A DNA stretch of 64,000 nucleotides from Cololabis saira. Lineage: Eukaryota; Chordata; Actinopteri; Beloniformes; Belonidae. This document shows positions 53,364 to 64,000 of the stretch, piece after piece; the stretch's first letter is position 1; each line of letters opens with the position of its first letter. The translations under genes and the position numbers were made by a program. The stretch spans positions 46,268,616 through 46,332,615 of the forward strand of contig NC_084598.1 of the NCBI RefSeq assembly GCF_033807715.1. Reading direction: 5' to 3'. The notes beneath the pieces are model-generated. The model did no database searches. It was not told the origin of the DNA and worked only from the letters and a program-made list of their open reading frames with translations.

Positions 53364-54122
53364 GTACTCGAGTTGTAAAAAAAAAAAATCAGGGGGGATG
53401 GTGGATTTGATCATATGGGGACAGATAATTGTGCTGATTACAAATAATATAATATATTACAAATAATAGCAGTGACCAAAACACCTGCAGAAATACTGCA
53501 GGAATGACATAGCAGCAGTTAAATGCAGCCTTCTGTAAGCTTTAAATATCCACTGGGCTTACATCAAATACATCAAAACACAACAATAAAAAACACTTTT
53601 CTGAACTTATCAATATGACTCTGTCCTTCACAGGATAAGTAACACGGATCACTGCAAAAACTCTAAATCTTAACAAGAATATTTGTCTTATTTCTAGTTA
53701 AAATGTCTCATTTTAGTAAAAAAATCTCATTACACTTAAAACAAGACTCATCACTGGAAAAAACAACAATTTTCCCCTGTTTCAAGTAGATTTTCACTTG
53801 TAATAAGTAGAAAAATCTGCATGTGGAACAAGATTGTTTTGCTTGTAATGAGAAGATAAATCTTGTCCCATTGGCAGATTTTTCTACTTATTTCAAGTGA
53901 ACATTTACTTGAAACAGGTGAAAATTGTCAAATAAGTTATTTTTCTGGCGTTATTTTTCTGGTGATGACTCTAAATGTTGAAATAGCAGTAAAACCACAT
54001 TCATTGATGCAATGACATAAGGGATGGAAAGGGGGGATGGCAGTTTTACAGGGGGATGATTTGGACCGTTTTTATTTCAGGGGGGAAATCCCCCTCATCC
54101 CCCCTCAACTCGAGTACTGATT
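53364..54122. mobile_element. MITE with 16-bp inverted ends holding a foldback MITE
   Basis: The ends are ATCAGTACTCGAGTTG on both sides in inverted orientation, each followed by a G-rich block (caggggggatg; right side, reverse-complemented, aggggggatgaggggg). A second palindromic element lies inside (53650-53965). Confidence 0.75.
53650..53965. mobile_element. Foldback (palindromic) MITE nested in the previous element
   Basis: Left arm: caattttcccctgtttcaag and ataagtagaaaaatctgc, with aacaagatt near the centre. Right arm: aatcttgtccc, gcagatttttctacttat and gaaacaggtgaaaattg. Arms of about 100 bp with a short centre; the left end cactgcaaaaact is typical of fish MITEs. Confidence 0.75.
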
Positions 54123-54700
54123 ATAATAAAGTGTCTTATAAATCAATAATTTTAAAATCTCAATCCTTATTTTTATTTAACGGCCAGGGTTTATAGGCTG
54201 CATATTTACACTGTGTAGCCTGAAAGTGAACTGCAACTTACGTGCGGACGCATCTTTGCTGTGGAGGGGGCTGAATAAATCAACCAATTTTTGACATTTG
54301 GCCGTGTCTTCCTCCAGCGCCTTTTTTTTCTCTCCCTCTCGGCACCGCCTTGTCGAGGCAAAACCTCATTTTAACTCTCCCTCGCTGTGGAAACAGCCCC
54401 TGCTTGTAATAATGGCTGCAGCTCGAGCGGCAGAGCTGGTGGTGGGCGTGGTTTCAGCAGCGGAGGAGACCGAGGGGTGGTGTGCATTTTGGTGACGTAA
54501 AGAAAATGCACCAATCTTAACGGCTCACATAAACCATGTGACACTGGGGGACTCTGTAAGGGTGGGGGCGAGCAGACCCTGCAGATTTTCATGGGATTTC
54601 ATCTTTTCTGTGTTGGCAGGCTGAGGGGAGACCACTTTAAATATGTTAAAACAAGAAAACACATGTTTTTCATAATAGGTCCCCCTTTAAAGATTTTCTA
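54123..54700 (-). mobile_element. Probable TTAA-type MITE end
   Basis: The right boundary on the minus strand reads TTAAAGGGGGACCTATTATG and continues with cagcctgccaacacag, a sequence that I recognise as a very common teleost DNA element. TTAA at the edge suggests a piggyBac-type target. The left boundary was not found. Confidence 0.5.
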
Positions 54701-55435
54701 ACAGTTTAGTTTGTTATGAACGTCAGAGATGTAGTTATAACACTGCATACTTGTGAATAATTATAAACATTGAAAAACGTACTTTTATATGAAAATAACC
54801 AGAAACAGATAGCTATAACATGGTATTTATATACTGCTTTAATGAACATTATTTTTATAGCCTATAAGCTATAAATATTATTTTTCTATTTTAATAAAAT
54901 TAAATGTTTTTCTCTCATTTCAATTAAAACAAATAGGAATATTATCGGTTTTAATGACAATTATTGTACATCACAGCTAATTGTAAAATACATTGATTCA
55001 ATTCGATTATATACAGGAATGACAGGCTATGATAATAATAGAAAAGAAAGAAAAATGACTCAAACAAAAAAAAAAAAAACAGTGAGTGAGACAGGCAAGA
55101 CAGCGACAACCAATGCAAGTGGGATGTCAACAGTGTATACATATTTCAAAACACAGACAACAACTTCTGAGCAAGTGGTTTGTTGAGCAGATATTGGAAT
55201 TAATCTCAGATATTTGCATGAGGTCACTCTCACTCTCAACTAAATAAATAAATAAATATATATATATATATAAATACAACAACACACCCCTCTCCTCTTA
55301 AAATAAATTCAAATAAACAATCAAACTTATTTCCTTATACAATTTATACAAAAACCATATGTCTTTGTAAAAGAGCATAATACAAAGTCTTTCAGAATAA
55401 ATGTACGTATTTTTAACGTGTGACAGCATCCTGTA
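54701..55435. other. AT-rich spacer
   Basis: No gene. Contains a poly-A run (about 55065-55079) and (TA)n at 55255-55272. Confidence 0.5.
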
Positions 55436-57120
55436 TCATAACTACATCTCTGCCGTTTGTACAAACCAAACTGTGTGGAAATCGGGTAAAGAGTCTGGGA
55501 GTTATGAATGATTGTAGTCCGGGAGAAACCTTGCTCAGTAGAAATGATGCACTAAGACGCAAATAATGCCCTGTCCAAGATGGCGGCCGCATCGATCGGC
55601 GCCCGGTCCAAGATGGCGGCAGCTCAACCCCTCCCCTCCCCTCCCAGTGCTGCTGCAGCAGTCTTCTCAGCGGCAGCAGTCCTGCTGGATCTGACTGAGA
55701 CACAGTCTGATCACACATAAATATTCATTTAAAATCACGTCTAATGATTAGGTTTATCAAAATCACAGGACATTTTCAAAATACAGTAAACAATATACTT
55801 ATGAAGTCCCATATGTCTATGACATTTATTGACAAAGACATAGCTTTTTACGTTATTAGTTCATTTTTTTAATTTTTAGAGTGACCAAGTTTTTCAAACA
55901 CAATATGTTACGGTGTATGATTTTTTAGTCCTGTTGTAAGCTATCTGAAACTGTCATTTGATTTTCCTTACACAAAATCTTTGATTTTTAATTATTATTT
56001 TTCCAGAAATACAGAGTGACATAAAAATGCCAATTCCTTTCAAGAAATAACCACGATACGCGACACAGTCAACAAGGAACCTACTGCCAATCAAATGTGT
56101 CAATCGCATTAAGATTGGATAAACCAAACAGCAACTAAAGCACATAATTTGATGAAAAATGTATACCTGACCAAAAGGTGGCGCTATGGAGTTCATCCAA
56201 GATTGTCATATCCACTTGTTCAGAATGCAAGCCCGATTAAATGTATTGAATTTGGGTTCATTCTGACCAATTATGTTTAAGTTACAACAACTTTTATGTT
56301 CATGGCGAGACCCCGAAATTTGACAACCTCTGACGGCGACGCCCTTTGACACAAACTTACAGTTTTCTCTGTCACTCATCGTCAATGCCTTACCTATTAT
56401 CTCACCAACTTTGAGATCAAGAAACTGATCTCGTTTGGAGCACAGATGCAAACTAGAAGACTTGACAATTCCTGGTGCCAACAGGTGGCGCTACAACCGA
56501 TCCTGAATATTCCACCATAGATGGGTTCAGGCTCAGCCTACAATCATGCACATACGTTTTCAACAACATCAAATCATGTATTGCTGAATTACAGCCAATT
56601 GATGTTTGATGGCGAAGCTTAAAAATGACCTCAAACTTTGCCGGATCACTACGGTCAAGCCCTCTGGCAGAAACTTAAAAGCTTCGCAATTTAGCGTCGG
56701 CCATGTGTCTAGATTGTACAAACCAAGTTGTGAGCCAATTCGATAAAATCTCTAGGAGGAGTTCGTTAAAGTACGAGGCCTAGAAATGATCAGAATTCAT
56801 GAAAAATGACATTTTCTGTTCAAAATGCCGGACTTCCTGTGTAACTTAGACCATGGGTCCAAAAGACTTTTTTGTAGGGCTTTGTCTAATATAATACACA
56901 CATAAAGGTCATTGCTGTAAGTCAAACCATATTGTGGGGCTCGTCAAAAAACATAAAATAGGTGGCGCTATAGAGCCCATTCTTGTGGACCCATGCCTGT
57001 CGCCCATAAAATACGTAATTTTACGCGACTCTGGAAGCGTGTGCAAAATTTGGTGAGTTTTTGAGCATTTTAAGGCCTCCAAAAAGGCAATTCATTTACG
57101 GCAAGAATAATAATAATAAT
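55436..57120. mobile_element. Unclassified teleost repeat, 3' part (ends in (AAT)n)
   Basis: Contains repeated phrases such as aggtggcgct, aattcatgaaaaatgac, attgtggggct and gtgcaaaatttggtgagttt. It ends ..ggcaagaataataataataa. The next copy of the AGCTGCAAG repeat starts immediately after, so the two lie head to tail across an (AAT)n tract. The section 55560-55680 repeats the phrase tccaagatggcggc. Confidence 0.5.
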
Positions 57121-57856
57121 AATTAAAGCTGCAAGCAGCGATGAACGGGCCCTCGCACTCACGGCCACCGCCCCCCATAAGCATATCAAAAATGACACCA
57201 CCCACGACTTCCTATGTCAAACCATTCAAAAGATATAGCAGAAAAAAGGGACAACCAATCAGAAGAAGGGGCGGGGCTAATTCAGGCCAATGAAGGTCAA
57301 GGACTCCATACAGAATGTGATGACACCACCCACGACTCTCTATGTCAAACCATTCAAAAGTTATAGCAGAAAAAAGGGACAACCAATCAGAAGAAGGGGC
57401 GGGGCTAATTTTCACCAATTATGGTCAAGGACTCAATACCGACGCCCATGACACCACCCACAACTTCCTATGTCAAACCATTCAAAAGTTATAGCAGAAA
57501 AAAGGGACAACCAATCAGAAGAAGGGGCGGGGCTAATTCAGGCCAATGGAGGTCAAGGACTCCATACAGAATGTGATGACACCACCCACGACTCTCTATG
57601 TCAAACCATTCAAAAGTTATAGCAGAAAATCGGGACAACCAATCAGAAGAAGGGGCGGGGCTAATTTTCGCCAATTATGGTCAAGGACTCAATACCGAGT
57701 CCCATGATACCACCCACGACTCTTTATGTCAAACCTTTCAAAAGTTATGGCAGAGAAAAGTATTCTAGGGGGCGCTGTTGAGCCGTTAGGCCACGCCCAT
57801 TAATGCAAACCATGAAAAATCAAATTTATCGCCAGGCCTGGCTTGCCCATAGGAAA
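57121..57856. mobile_element. Unclassified teleost repeat (AGCTGCAAGCAGCGATG family), copy 2
   Basis: Same start as copy 1. It holds about four and a half tandem monomers of 128-129 bp at 57190-57760. CCAATCAG is at 57254, 57383, 57511 and 57639, each followed six bases later by GGGGCGGGGC. Two monomer types alternate (..ttcaggccaatg.. and ..ttttcrccaattatgg..), so the true repeat is a dimer of about 257 bp. Confidence 0.65.
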
Positions 57857-58500
57857 AACAACACCAACCGCCGCTGAGTTTGTGTGCAGTTTCCCATTGA
57901 AACAATATCTCACACTACTGAGGTTAGATGAAAAACATTAATTAGATGAAGTTGGTAAATAAAGAAGCATGAGGCAGGATTGAAGCAGGATTTATGAAAA
58001 AAATGTGTATACGTTTTAAGTTTTCTAGTAATAATGTCAGATGAAGCGTTCCAAACCAAAAAGAATGAGCCCTCTAGTGTATCTCTCCGTTGCCTTGAAC
58101 AGGCTGTGTGCTGCAAAATGTGCTGCAATTGTGCCCGGAATTTCCCGCGCTGTCCTGCGGATGTGACGTCACATGACGCAGCATGCGCGTTCTCCCCCTC
58201 TCCCGTGCCGGCTTCGCTGTTGGCTGCAGTACCCCCAACGTCCGTCGTGGCGAAGGGTGGTGCTAGAGAGTCTCATTTCTTAAAAGGAGCCTCAAGCTCC
58301 TTTAAAGATTACAATATTTAGATATCACTCATCACACCAGTAAACAGGAGAAACCACAATGGTCAATTCTCGCCAAATTGAGTAAATTCCAATTGTCCCT
58401 GAACGCACCAGTGGATGAAAGATGCAGTGGATGAAGAAATAATCATCAGTTTCCGAATTCCGACGGTGTATATTTTTATTTGCACCTTTTGCTATAAAAA
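57857..58500. other. Spacer before the assembly gap
   Basis: No gene recognised. A GC-rich part (58140-58270: gacgtcacatgacgca) ends with the small palindrome aaaggagcctcaagctccttt at about 58280-58300, which may be the end of a MITE. Confidence 0.4.
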
Positions 58501-59000
58501 NNNNNNNNNNNNNNNNNNNNNNNNNNNNNNNNNNNNNNNNNNNNNNNNNNNNNNNNNNNNNNNNNNNNNNNNNNNNNNNNNNNNNNNNNNNNNNNNNNNN
58601 NNNNNNNNNNNNNNNNNNNNNNNNNNNNNNNNNNNNNNNNNNNNNNNNNNNNNNNNNNNNNNNNNNNNNNNNNNNNNNNNNNNNNNNNNNNNNNNNNNNN
58701 NNNNNNNNNNNNNNNNNNNNNNNNNNNNNNNNNNNNNNNNNNNNNNNNNNNNNNNNNNNNNNNNNNNNNNNNNNNNNNNNNNNNNNNNNNNNNNNNNNNN
58801 NNNNNNNNNNNNNNNNNNNNNNNNNNNNNNNNNNNNNNNNNNNNNNNNNNNNNNNNNNNNNNNNNNNNNNNNNNNNNNNNNNNNNNNNNNNNNNNNNNNN
58901 NNNNNNNNNNNNNNNNNNNNNNNNNNNNNNNNNNNNNNNNNNNNNNNNNNNNNNNNNNNNNNNNNNNNNNNNNNNNNNNNNNNNNNNNNNNNNNNNNNNN
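58501..59000. other. Assembly gap (500 N)
   Basis: Run of exactly 500 N, a conventional gap size, directly against a minisatellite. The true length is unknown. Confidence 1.
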
Positions 59001-60058
59001 TAGTACTAGCTCTGTACTGTACTGTAGTAGTAGTAGTACTAGCTCTGTCCTGTACTGTAGTAGTAGTACTAGCTCTGTACTGTAGTAGTAGTAGTACTAG
59101 CTCTGTACTGTACTGTAGTAGTAGTACTAGCTCTGTCCTGTACTGTAGTAGTAGTACTAGCTCTGTACTGTAGTAGTAGTAGTACTAGCTCTGTACTGTA
59201 CTGTAGTAGTAGTAGTACTAGCTCTGTCCTGTACTGTAGTAGTAGTACTAGCTCTGTACTGTAGTAGTAGTAGTACTAGCTCTGTACTGTACTGTAGTAG
59301 TAGTACTAGCTCTGTCCTGTACTGTAGTAGTAGTACTAGCTCTGTCCTGTACTGTAGTAGTAGTACTAGTTCTTTCCTGTACTGTAGTAGTAGTACTAGC
59401 TCTGTACTGTTGTAGTAGTAGTACTAGCTCTGTTGTGTACTGTAGTAGTAGTACTAGCTCTGTCCTGTACTGTAGTAGTAGTAGTACTAGCTCTGTCCTG
59501 TACTGTAGTAGTACTAGCTCTGTCCTGTACTGTAGTAGTAGTAATACTAGCTCTGTACTGTACTGTAGTAGTAGTAATACTAGCTCTGTACTGTACTGTA
59601 GTAGTAGTACTAGCTCTGTACTGTAGTAGTAGTACTAGCTCTGTACTGTAGTAGTAGTACTAGCTCTCTCTTGTACTGTAGTAGTAGTACTAGCTCTGTA
59701 CTGTAGTAGTAGTACTAGCTCTGTCCTGTACTGTAGTAGTAGTACTAGCTCTGTCCTGTACTGTAGTAGTAGTACTAGCTCTGTCCTGTACTGTAGTAGT
59801 AGTAGTACTAGCTCTGTACTGTTGTAGTAGTAGTACTAGCTATGTCCTGTACTGTAGTAGTAGTACTAGCTCTGTCCTGTACTGTAGTAGTAGTACTAGC
59901 TCTGTCCTGTACTGTAGTAGTAGTAGTAGTACTAGGCTCTGTCCTGTACTGTAGTAGTAGTACTAGCTCTGTACTGTACTGTAGTAGTAGTACTAGCTCT
60001 GTACTGTACTGTAGTAGTACTAGCTCTCTCCTGTACTGTAGTAGTAGTACTAGCTCAT
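59001..60058. repeat. 30-bp minisatellite (tagtactagctctgtcctgt + actgtagtag)
   Basis: About 35 units with variable numbers of TAG triplets and of ctgta. The array reaches the gap, so its left end is missing. Confidence 0.93.
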
Positions 60059-60432
60059 TCCTGGGCTATGGTAGAACCATAGAGAGCTCCATCAGACTCT
60101 ACAACCAGGCTGATCTCAGTAGTTAACGGACAATAACACGTGCAATATCAACAATAACCATACGTGCATATCTGTCTGTTACCTCACACACATTTTACAT
60201 GCTTTTTTAGCACTGTTTTTTTCTCTCGCACTACCTCTACTTCCATTGCAATGTACTGTATACTGTTTATATCTCGTAATTATATATATTTTCTACTTTT
60301 TTACTTCCCCCCCCCCCCCCCCCCCGCATGTGTGTGTTGAGTTACTGCTGCTAAACAAAGTGAGTTTCCCCACTGAGGGAGACATAAAGGATTATCTTAT
60401 CTTATTTTATCTTATCTGTTCTACAGAGCAGA
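60059..60432 (+). mobile_element. LINE 3' end with (TTATC)n tail
   Basis: After the array, FLGYGRTIESSIRLYNQADL with a stop resembles a LINE protein end. A 3' UTR with a C20 run (60307-60326) and the tail ggattatcttatcttatttt follow. The sequence tagtactagctc runs into it directly, so the array may have grown from this element. Clade uncertain. Confidence 0.5.
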
Positions 60433-62080
60433 AAAATCAAACCTGAACATGAACATCAGAGAGTCCAGTGGTGTTTCAGACGCTGAAGGAGAATGTTGTG
60501 GTCAACTGTATCTAACGCAGCTGTTAGGTCCAGGAGAACGAGTAGAGATGGGGAACCGGTATCTGCTGCCGTCACCAGGTCATTGGTGACCCTGACCAGG
60601 AGAACGAGTAGAGATGGAGAACCGGTATCTGCTGCTGTCACCAGGTCATTGGGTGACCCTGACCAGGAGAACGAGTAGAGATGGAGAACCGGTATCTGCT
60701 GCCGTCACCAGGTCATTGGTGACCCTGACCAGGAGAACGAGTAGAGATGGAGAACCGGTATCTGCTGCCGTCACCAGGTCATTGGTGACCCTGACCAGGA
60801 GAACGAGTAGAGATGGGGAACCGGTATCTGCTGCCGTCACCAGGTCATTGGTGACCCTGACCAGAGAGAACGAGTAGAGATGGAGAACCGGTATCTGCTG
60901 CCGTCACCAGGTCATTGGTGACCCTGACCAGGAGAACGAGTAGAGATGGGGAACCGGTATCTGCTGCCGTCACCAGGTCATTGGTGACCCTGACCAGGAG
61001 AACGAGTAGAGATGGAGAACCGGTATCTCCTGCCGTCACCAGGTCATTGTTGACCCTGACCAGGAGAACGAGTAGAGATGGAGAACCGGTATCTGCTGCC
61101 ATCACCAGGTCATTGGTGACCCTGACCAGGAGGACGAGTAGAGATGGGGAACCGGTATCTGCTGCCGTCACCAGGTCATTGGTGACCCTGACCAGGAGAA
61201 CGAGTAGAGATGGAGAACCGGTATCTGCTGCCGTCACCAGGTCATTGGTGACCCTGACCAGGAGAACGAGGAGAGATGGGGGAACCGGTATCTGCTGCCG
61301 TCACCAGGTCATTGGTGACCCTGACCAGGAGAACGAGTAGAGACGGAGAACCGGTATCTGCTGCCGTCACCAGGTCATTGGTGACCCTGACCAGGAGAAC
61401 GAGTAGAGATGGAGAACCGGTATCTGCTGCCGTCACCAGGTCATTGGTGACCCTGACCAGGAGAACGAGTAGAGATGGAGAACCGGTATCTGCTGCCGTC
61501 ACCAGGTCATTGGTGACCCTGACCAGGAGAACGAGTAGAGATGGGGAACCGGTATCTGCTGCCGTCACCAGGTCATTGGTGACCCTGACCAGGAGAACGA
61601 GTAGAGATGGGGAACCGGTATCTGCTGCCGTCACCAGGTCATTGGTGACCCTGACCAGGAGAACGAGTAGAGATGGGGAACCGGTATCTGCTGCCGTCAC
61701 CAGGTCATTGGTGACCCTGACCAGGAGAACGAGTAGAGATGGGGAACCGGTATCTGCTGCCGTCACCAGGTCATTGGTGACCCTGACCAGGAGAACGAGT
61801 AGAGGATGGAGAACCGGTATCTGCTGCCGTCACCAGGTCATTGGTGACCCTGACCAGGAGAACGAGTAGAGATGGAGAACCGGTATCTGCTGCCGTCACC
61901 AGGTCATTGGTGACCCTCACCAGGGCTGTTTCAGGGCTACGGCCAGAGCGGAAACCAGACTGAAACTTCTCTAAAAGGTTATTGTCTTTGAGGTGATGGA
62001 GAAGTTGTGCTGCAACTGTTTTGCTGTTTTGCTTGGCCAGTTTCCAATTGCTATTCATACTCATTATAATATTCAAATGG
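60433..62080 (-). mobile_element. LINE RT fragment (L2/Rex-like) with an internal array
   Basis: On the minus strand the upstream part encodes LLHHLKDNNLLEKFQSGFRS and [20 protein letters not shown]. The downstream part encodes [20 protein letters not shown] (motif A). Between them a 66-bp piece of the same coding sequence is repeated about 21 times. Only this short RT portion remains. Confidence 0.75.
60533..61922 (-). repeat. 66-bp (22-codon) minisatellite in the RT coding sequence
   Basis: About 21 units; on the minus strand each encodes [20 protein letters not shown] + LL. The unit ends just before the motif A Asp. A few units differ by one base (60650, 60865, 61275, 61804), which shifts the frame; otherwise the repeat is in frame. 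Confidence 0.95.
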
Positions 62081-62394
62081 ACCTACATGAGGAGGAGACA
62101 GGGCGGAGTGTTGTGCTCCTGCGTTTACGCTTGATTCCCTCTGGATCGTAATGTTCAAGGGAAACGTGCGTGGATTTGGGCGTACGCACAGTTTTGAACA
62201 TCAGGATTTTATTTTGCATATGCAAAAGGGCAGCAGGATGTAGGAAGACCTCACTGCTGCCCCCTGGTGGGGAGTTTGTGTTGGTGTGACTAATGCAGCT
62301 CAAACAGGGAGGGGGAGGGCCGACCACCATGTGGCTGGGCCGGTAGCCACATTAGTGACAAGTGCCCTGCTCCTCCCAAGACCCTACTGTTTAG
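62081..62394. other. Spacer
   Basis: No gene. It contains gggcgtacgcacag near 62178, similar to Harbinger end motifs, but no element could be delimited. Confidence 0.35.
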
Positions 62395-62945
62395 TTTAGG
62401 TTATTTTTGGTCATGAGATCACAAAAAAAGAGTAAAAATAAGAAAAACATCAGAATAGCTTTTACTAAATTAAAAATAAAATAAAAATGACAACAAGGAA
62501 ACGAATACACTGTTCAAAAGAAAACATTACAAAAGAGGTTCCGAATATACAAATAACATCTAGACCGAAAAAGGTGTAGGCTGAAGCAAAACTTATTCAT
62601 TGCCCTCAAAAGGATATAAAAAGTAATAAAAGTAATAAAATAAAAGCAAGAAGTAAGAGATAAGACTGCCAGTAAAACAAATTGCCTCCATGGGGAAAAC
62701 AAAGATTCCTCGAGAAATAAGAAAGGACAGACAAAAAAGGTGCAGTTACATGTTTCCTTCATCCTTGAATAATCAAATCAAATCACCAATTAAATGAATG
62801 AATGAATCAACACAGTAATCATCACCACTCATTCATCTGGTTTAGAGAAATCATCCTTCTTTTCAATGTGTTTTAAATAAGGTTAAGGTTGTACTTGATT
62901 TCAAATCCCTCTCCAACTTATTCCAAACATCCACCGCTGCCGCTG
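62395..62945 (-). mobile_element. LINE 3' fragment
   Basis: The minus strand encodes VWNKLERDLKSSTTLTLFKT then HIEKKMI, an RT C-terminal tail, followed by an AT-rich 3' UTR. Same style as the fragment at 41952-42625. Confidence 0.55.
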
Positions 62946-62959
62946 CAAGATCTCAGTTT

Positions 62960-63155
62960 GGTGAGGACAGGAGGAGGGACAGGAGGAGGACAGCATGAGG
63001 ACAGCATGAGGAAGAGGACAGCATGAGGACAGCATGAGGAAGAGGACAGTATGAGGACAGGAGGAGGACAGCATGAGGACAACATGAGGACAGCATGAGG
63101 ACAGGAGGAGGGACAGCATGAGGACAGCATGAGGACAGCATGAGGACAGCATGGG
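62960..63155. repeat. 11-bp minisatellite (aggacagcatg)n with variants
   Basis: About 16 units with gaggaagagg and gaggagg interruptions. It lies at the edge of the LINE fragment to its left. Confidence 0.88.
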
Positions 63156-63359
63156 CAGCATGAAGAAGAAATGGACAATAATGAACCTTTGTGGGACTTC
63201 AGTGTTCTGCCCTAAAAGTTTAAAAACTGTTTATCAGTGAAAAACTGTTCTTAAAATTAACGTACAGATTAATATTTACTCCACTCTTTTCTCACATGTT
63301 TCAGTAAACTTCAGTCTAATTAAAAATACTAAATATTGAATAGAGTTAATCATTTAAAC

Positions 63360-63598
63360 TAGAGCTGTCAAAGTTAACGCATTAATAACGCGTTAACTTA
63401 ACGTCCTCTCAACGCATATTTGCCCTTTCTCATGTTGTTAACAGTATTAAAAACATTTAAAAAATACTAAAGGTAATTTAGAACAGCAAAAAATGTGTGA
63501 ATAAATGTGTGATTAATATGCGATTAATCGTGAGTTAACTATGGACAACATGCGATTAATCGCGATTGAAAAAATGAATCGTTTGACAGCCCCTAATT
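63360..63598. mobile_element. hAT-like MITE
   Basis: About 240 bp. Left end tagagctgtcaaagttaacg; right end, reverse-complemented, taggggctgtcaaacgattc. Subterminal gcgattaatcg palindromes. I recognise it as a widespread fish MITE. No coding capacity. Confidence 0.7.
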
Positions 63599-64000
63599 TA
63601 AAACCTTCAAATGCCAAATTGATTTCATAATGTCACTTTTTTTATGACAAATACCCGAAACATCAAATTAATATTAAATAAATGGACGTGTTTTGAATTT
63701 ATTTAAGTATGGCGACCCTTGAAATACCAATTTGGAAAAAAAAAAAGTTAAAAGATATTTTTATAGCAGTTTTTGACCTGAAAGGTTAGTGAATTTGTTC
63801 CTGGCGTACTGTTGTCTTTAAGATAACTGAAATTGTAATTTCAACCTTTTCAAGAAAAAAAGAAGAAAGTGAATCGTGGCAAAAAAAATTGCAAAAAAAT
63901 TACTTGAAAAGACAAAAAAATGTAATAAATCCCCATTGACCTGCAAGGTAAAACTGAACTGTTTTTTCTGTATTTATTTTCTTTATTTATTAATGTAGGT
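63599..64000. other. AT-rich spacer to window end
   Basis: Poly-A-rich; no gene or element recognised. Confidence 0.5.

Noticed and set aside
59001..60126. Repeat ORFs with CTVVVVLAL or YCSSSTSSVL
   Set aside because: Frames of a 30-bp minisatellite; no independent coding signal.
60615..61869. Plus-strand repeat ORFs ([20 protein letters not shown])
   Set aside because: Antisense reading of the 66-bp array; the minus strand matches LINE RT.
62901..63178. SSCCPHAVLMLS-type ORFs
   Set aside because: Frames of the 11-bp minisatellite.

Overview
This is vertebrate nuclear DNA, almost certainly from a ray-finned (teleost) fish. It has no operons and no dense open reading frames. The only host gene I recognise is a fish-type NLR (FISNA-NACHT) immune receptor on the minus strand, split into exons with good splice sites. 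The rest is dominated by transposable elements of families typical of teleosts: L2-like, Tx1/L1-like, RTE-like and Penelope-like retroelements, plus PIF/Harbinger, hAT and MITE DNA elements. There are also at least eleven minisatellite arrays. Nothing was searched against a database, so family names rest on motifs read from the sequence and on memory of the families.

Layout. 1-1652: L2-like LINE fragment (+). 2848-14383: the NLR locus (-), with one LRR exon, a 1.8 kb FISNA-NACHT exon, two short N-terminal exons and a possible 5' UTR exon. Its introns hold a 13-bp minisatellite, an L2 copy split by a Harbinger-like element that itself carries a MITE, and a tRNA-like sequence expanded into a 32-bp minisatellite. 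14593-18720: a non-LTR element (+) with an uninterrupted ORF of about 1068 codons. 18780-44050: three Tx1-type LINEs, all on the minus strand, lying one after another with (GA/TC)n tracts at their junctions. The first is intact (ORF1 + ORF2). The second and third are broken by Harbinger, hAT, Penelope, RTE and unclassified DNA insertions and by a minisatellite. 44990-45345: telomere-like repeats inside another LINE end. 46245-52119: a 62-bp minisatellite, then a second Harbinger copy split by a nearly full-length L2 (-). 52120-57860: MITEs and copies of an unclassified teleost repeat with CCAAT/GC-box monomers. 58501-59000: assembly gap. 59001-64000: a 30-bp array, LINE ends, a 66-bp array grown inside a reverse-transcriptase coding region, an 11-bp array and a hAT-like MITE.

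How the parts relate. The window is best read as stacked insertions. Several junctions resolve to the base: target-site duplications of 3 bp (Harbinger-like), 8 bp (hAT), 10 bp (RTE-like) and 13 bp (Penelope-like). In the L2 at 10092-11970 and the Tx1 copy at 40327-41003, ignoring the insertion gives a continuous LINE reading frame across the junction. The Tx1 copies appear to use (TC)n as their target. Minisatellites repeatedly start from segments inside transposons. The NLR may be a pseudogene or a partial gene: only one LRR exon is visible, and the reading phase between its second N-terminal exon and the NACHT exon does not match without another exon.
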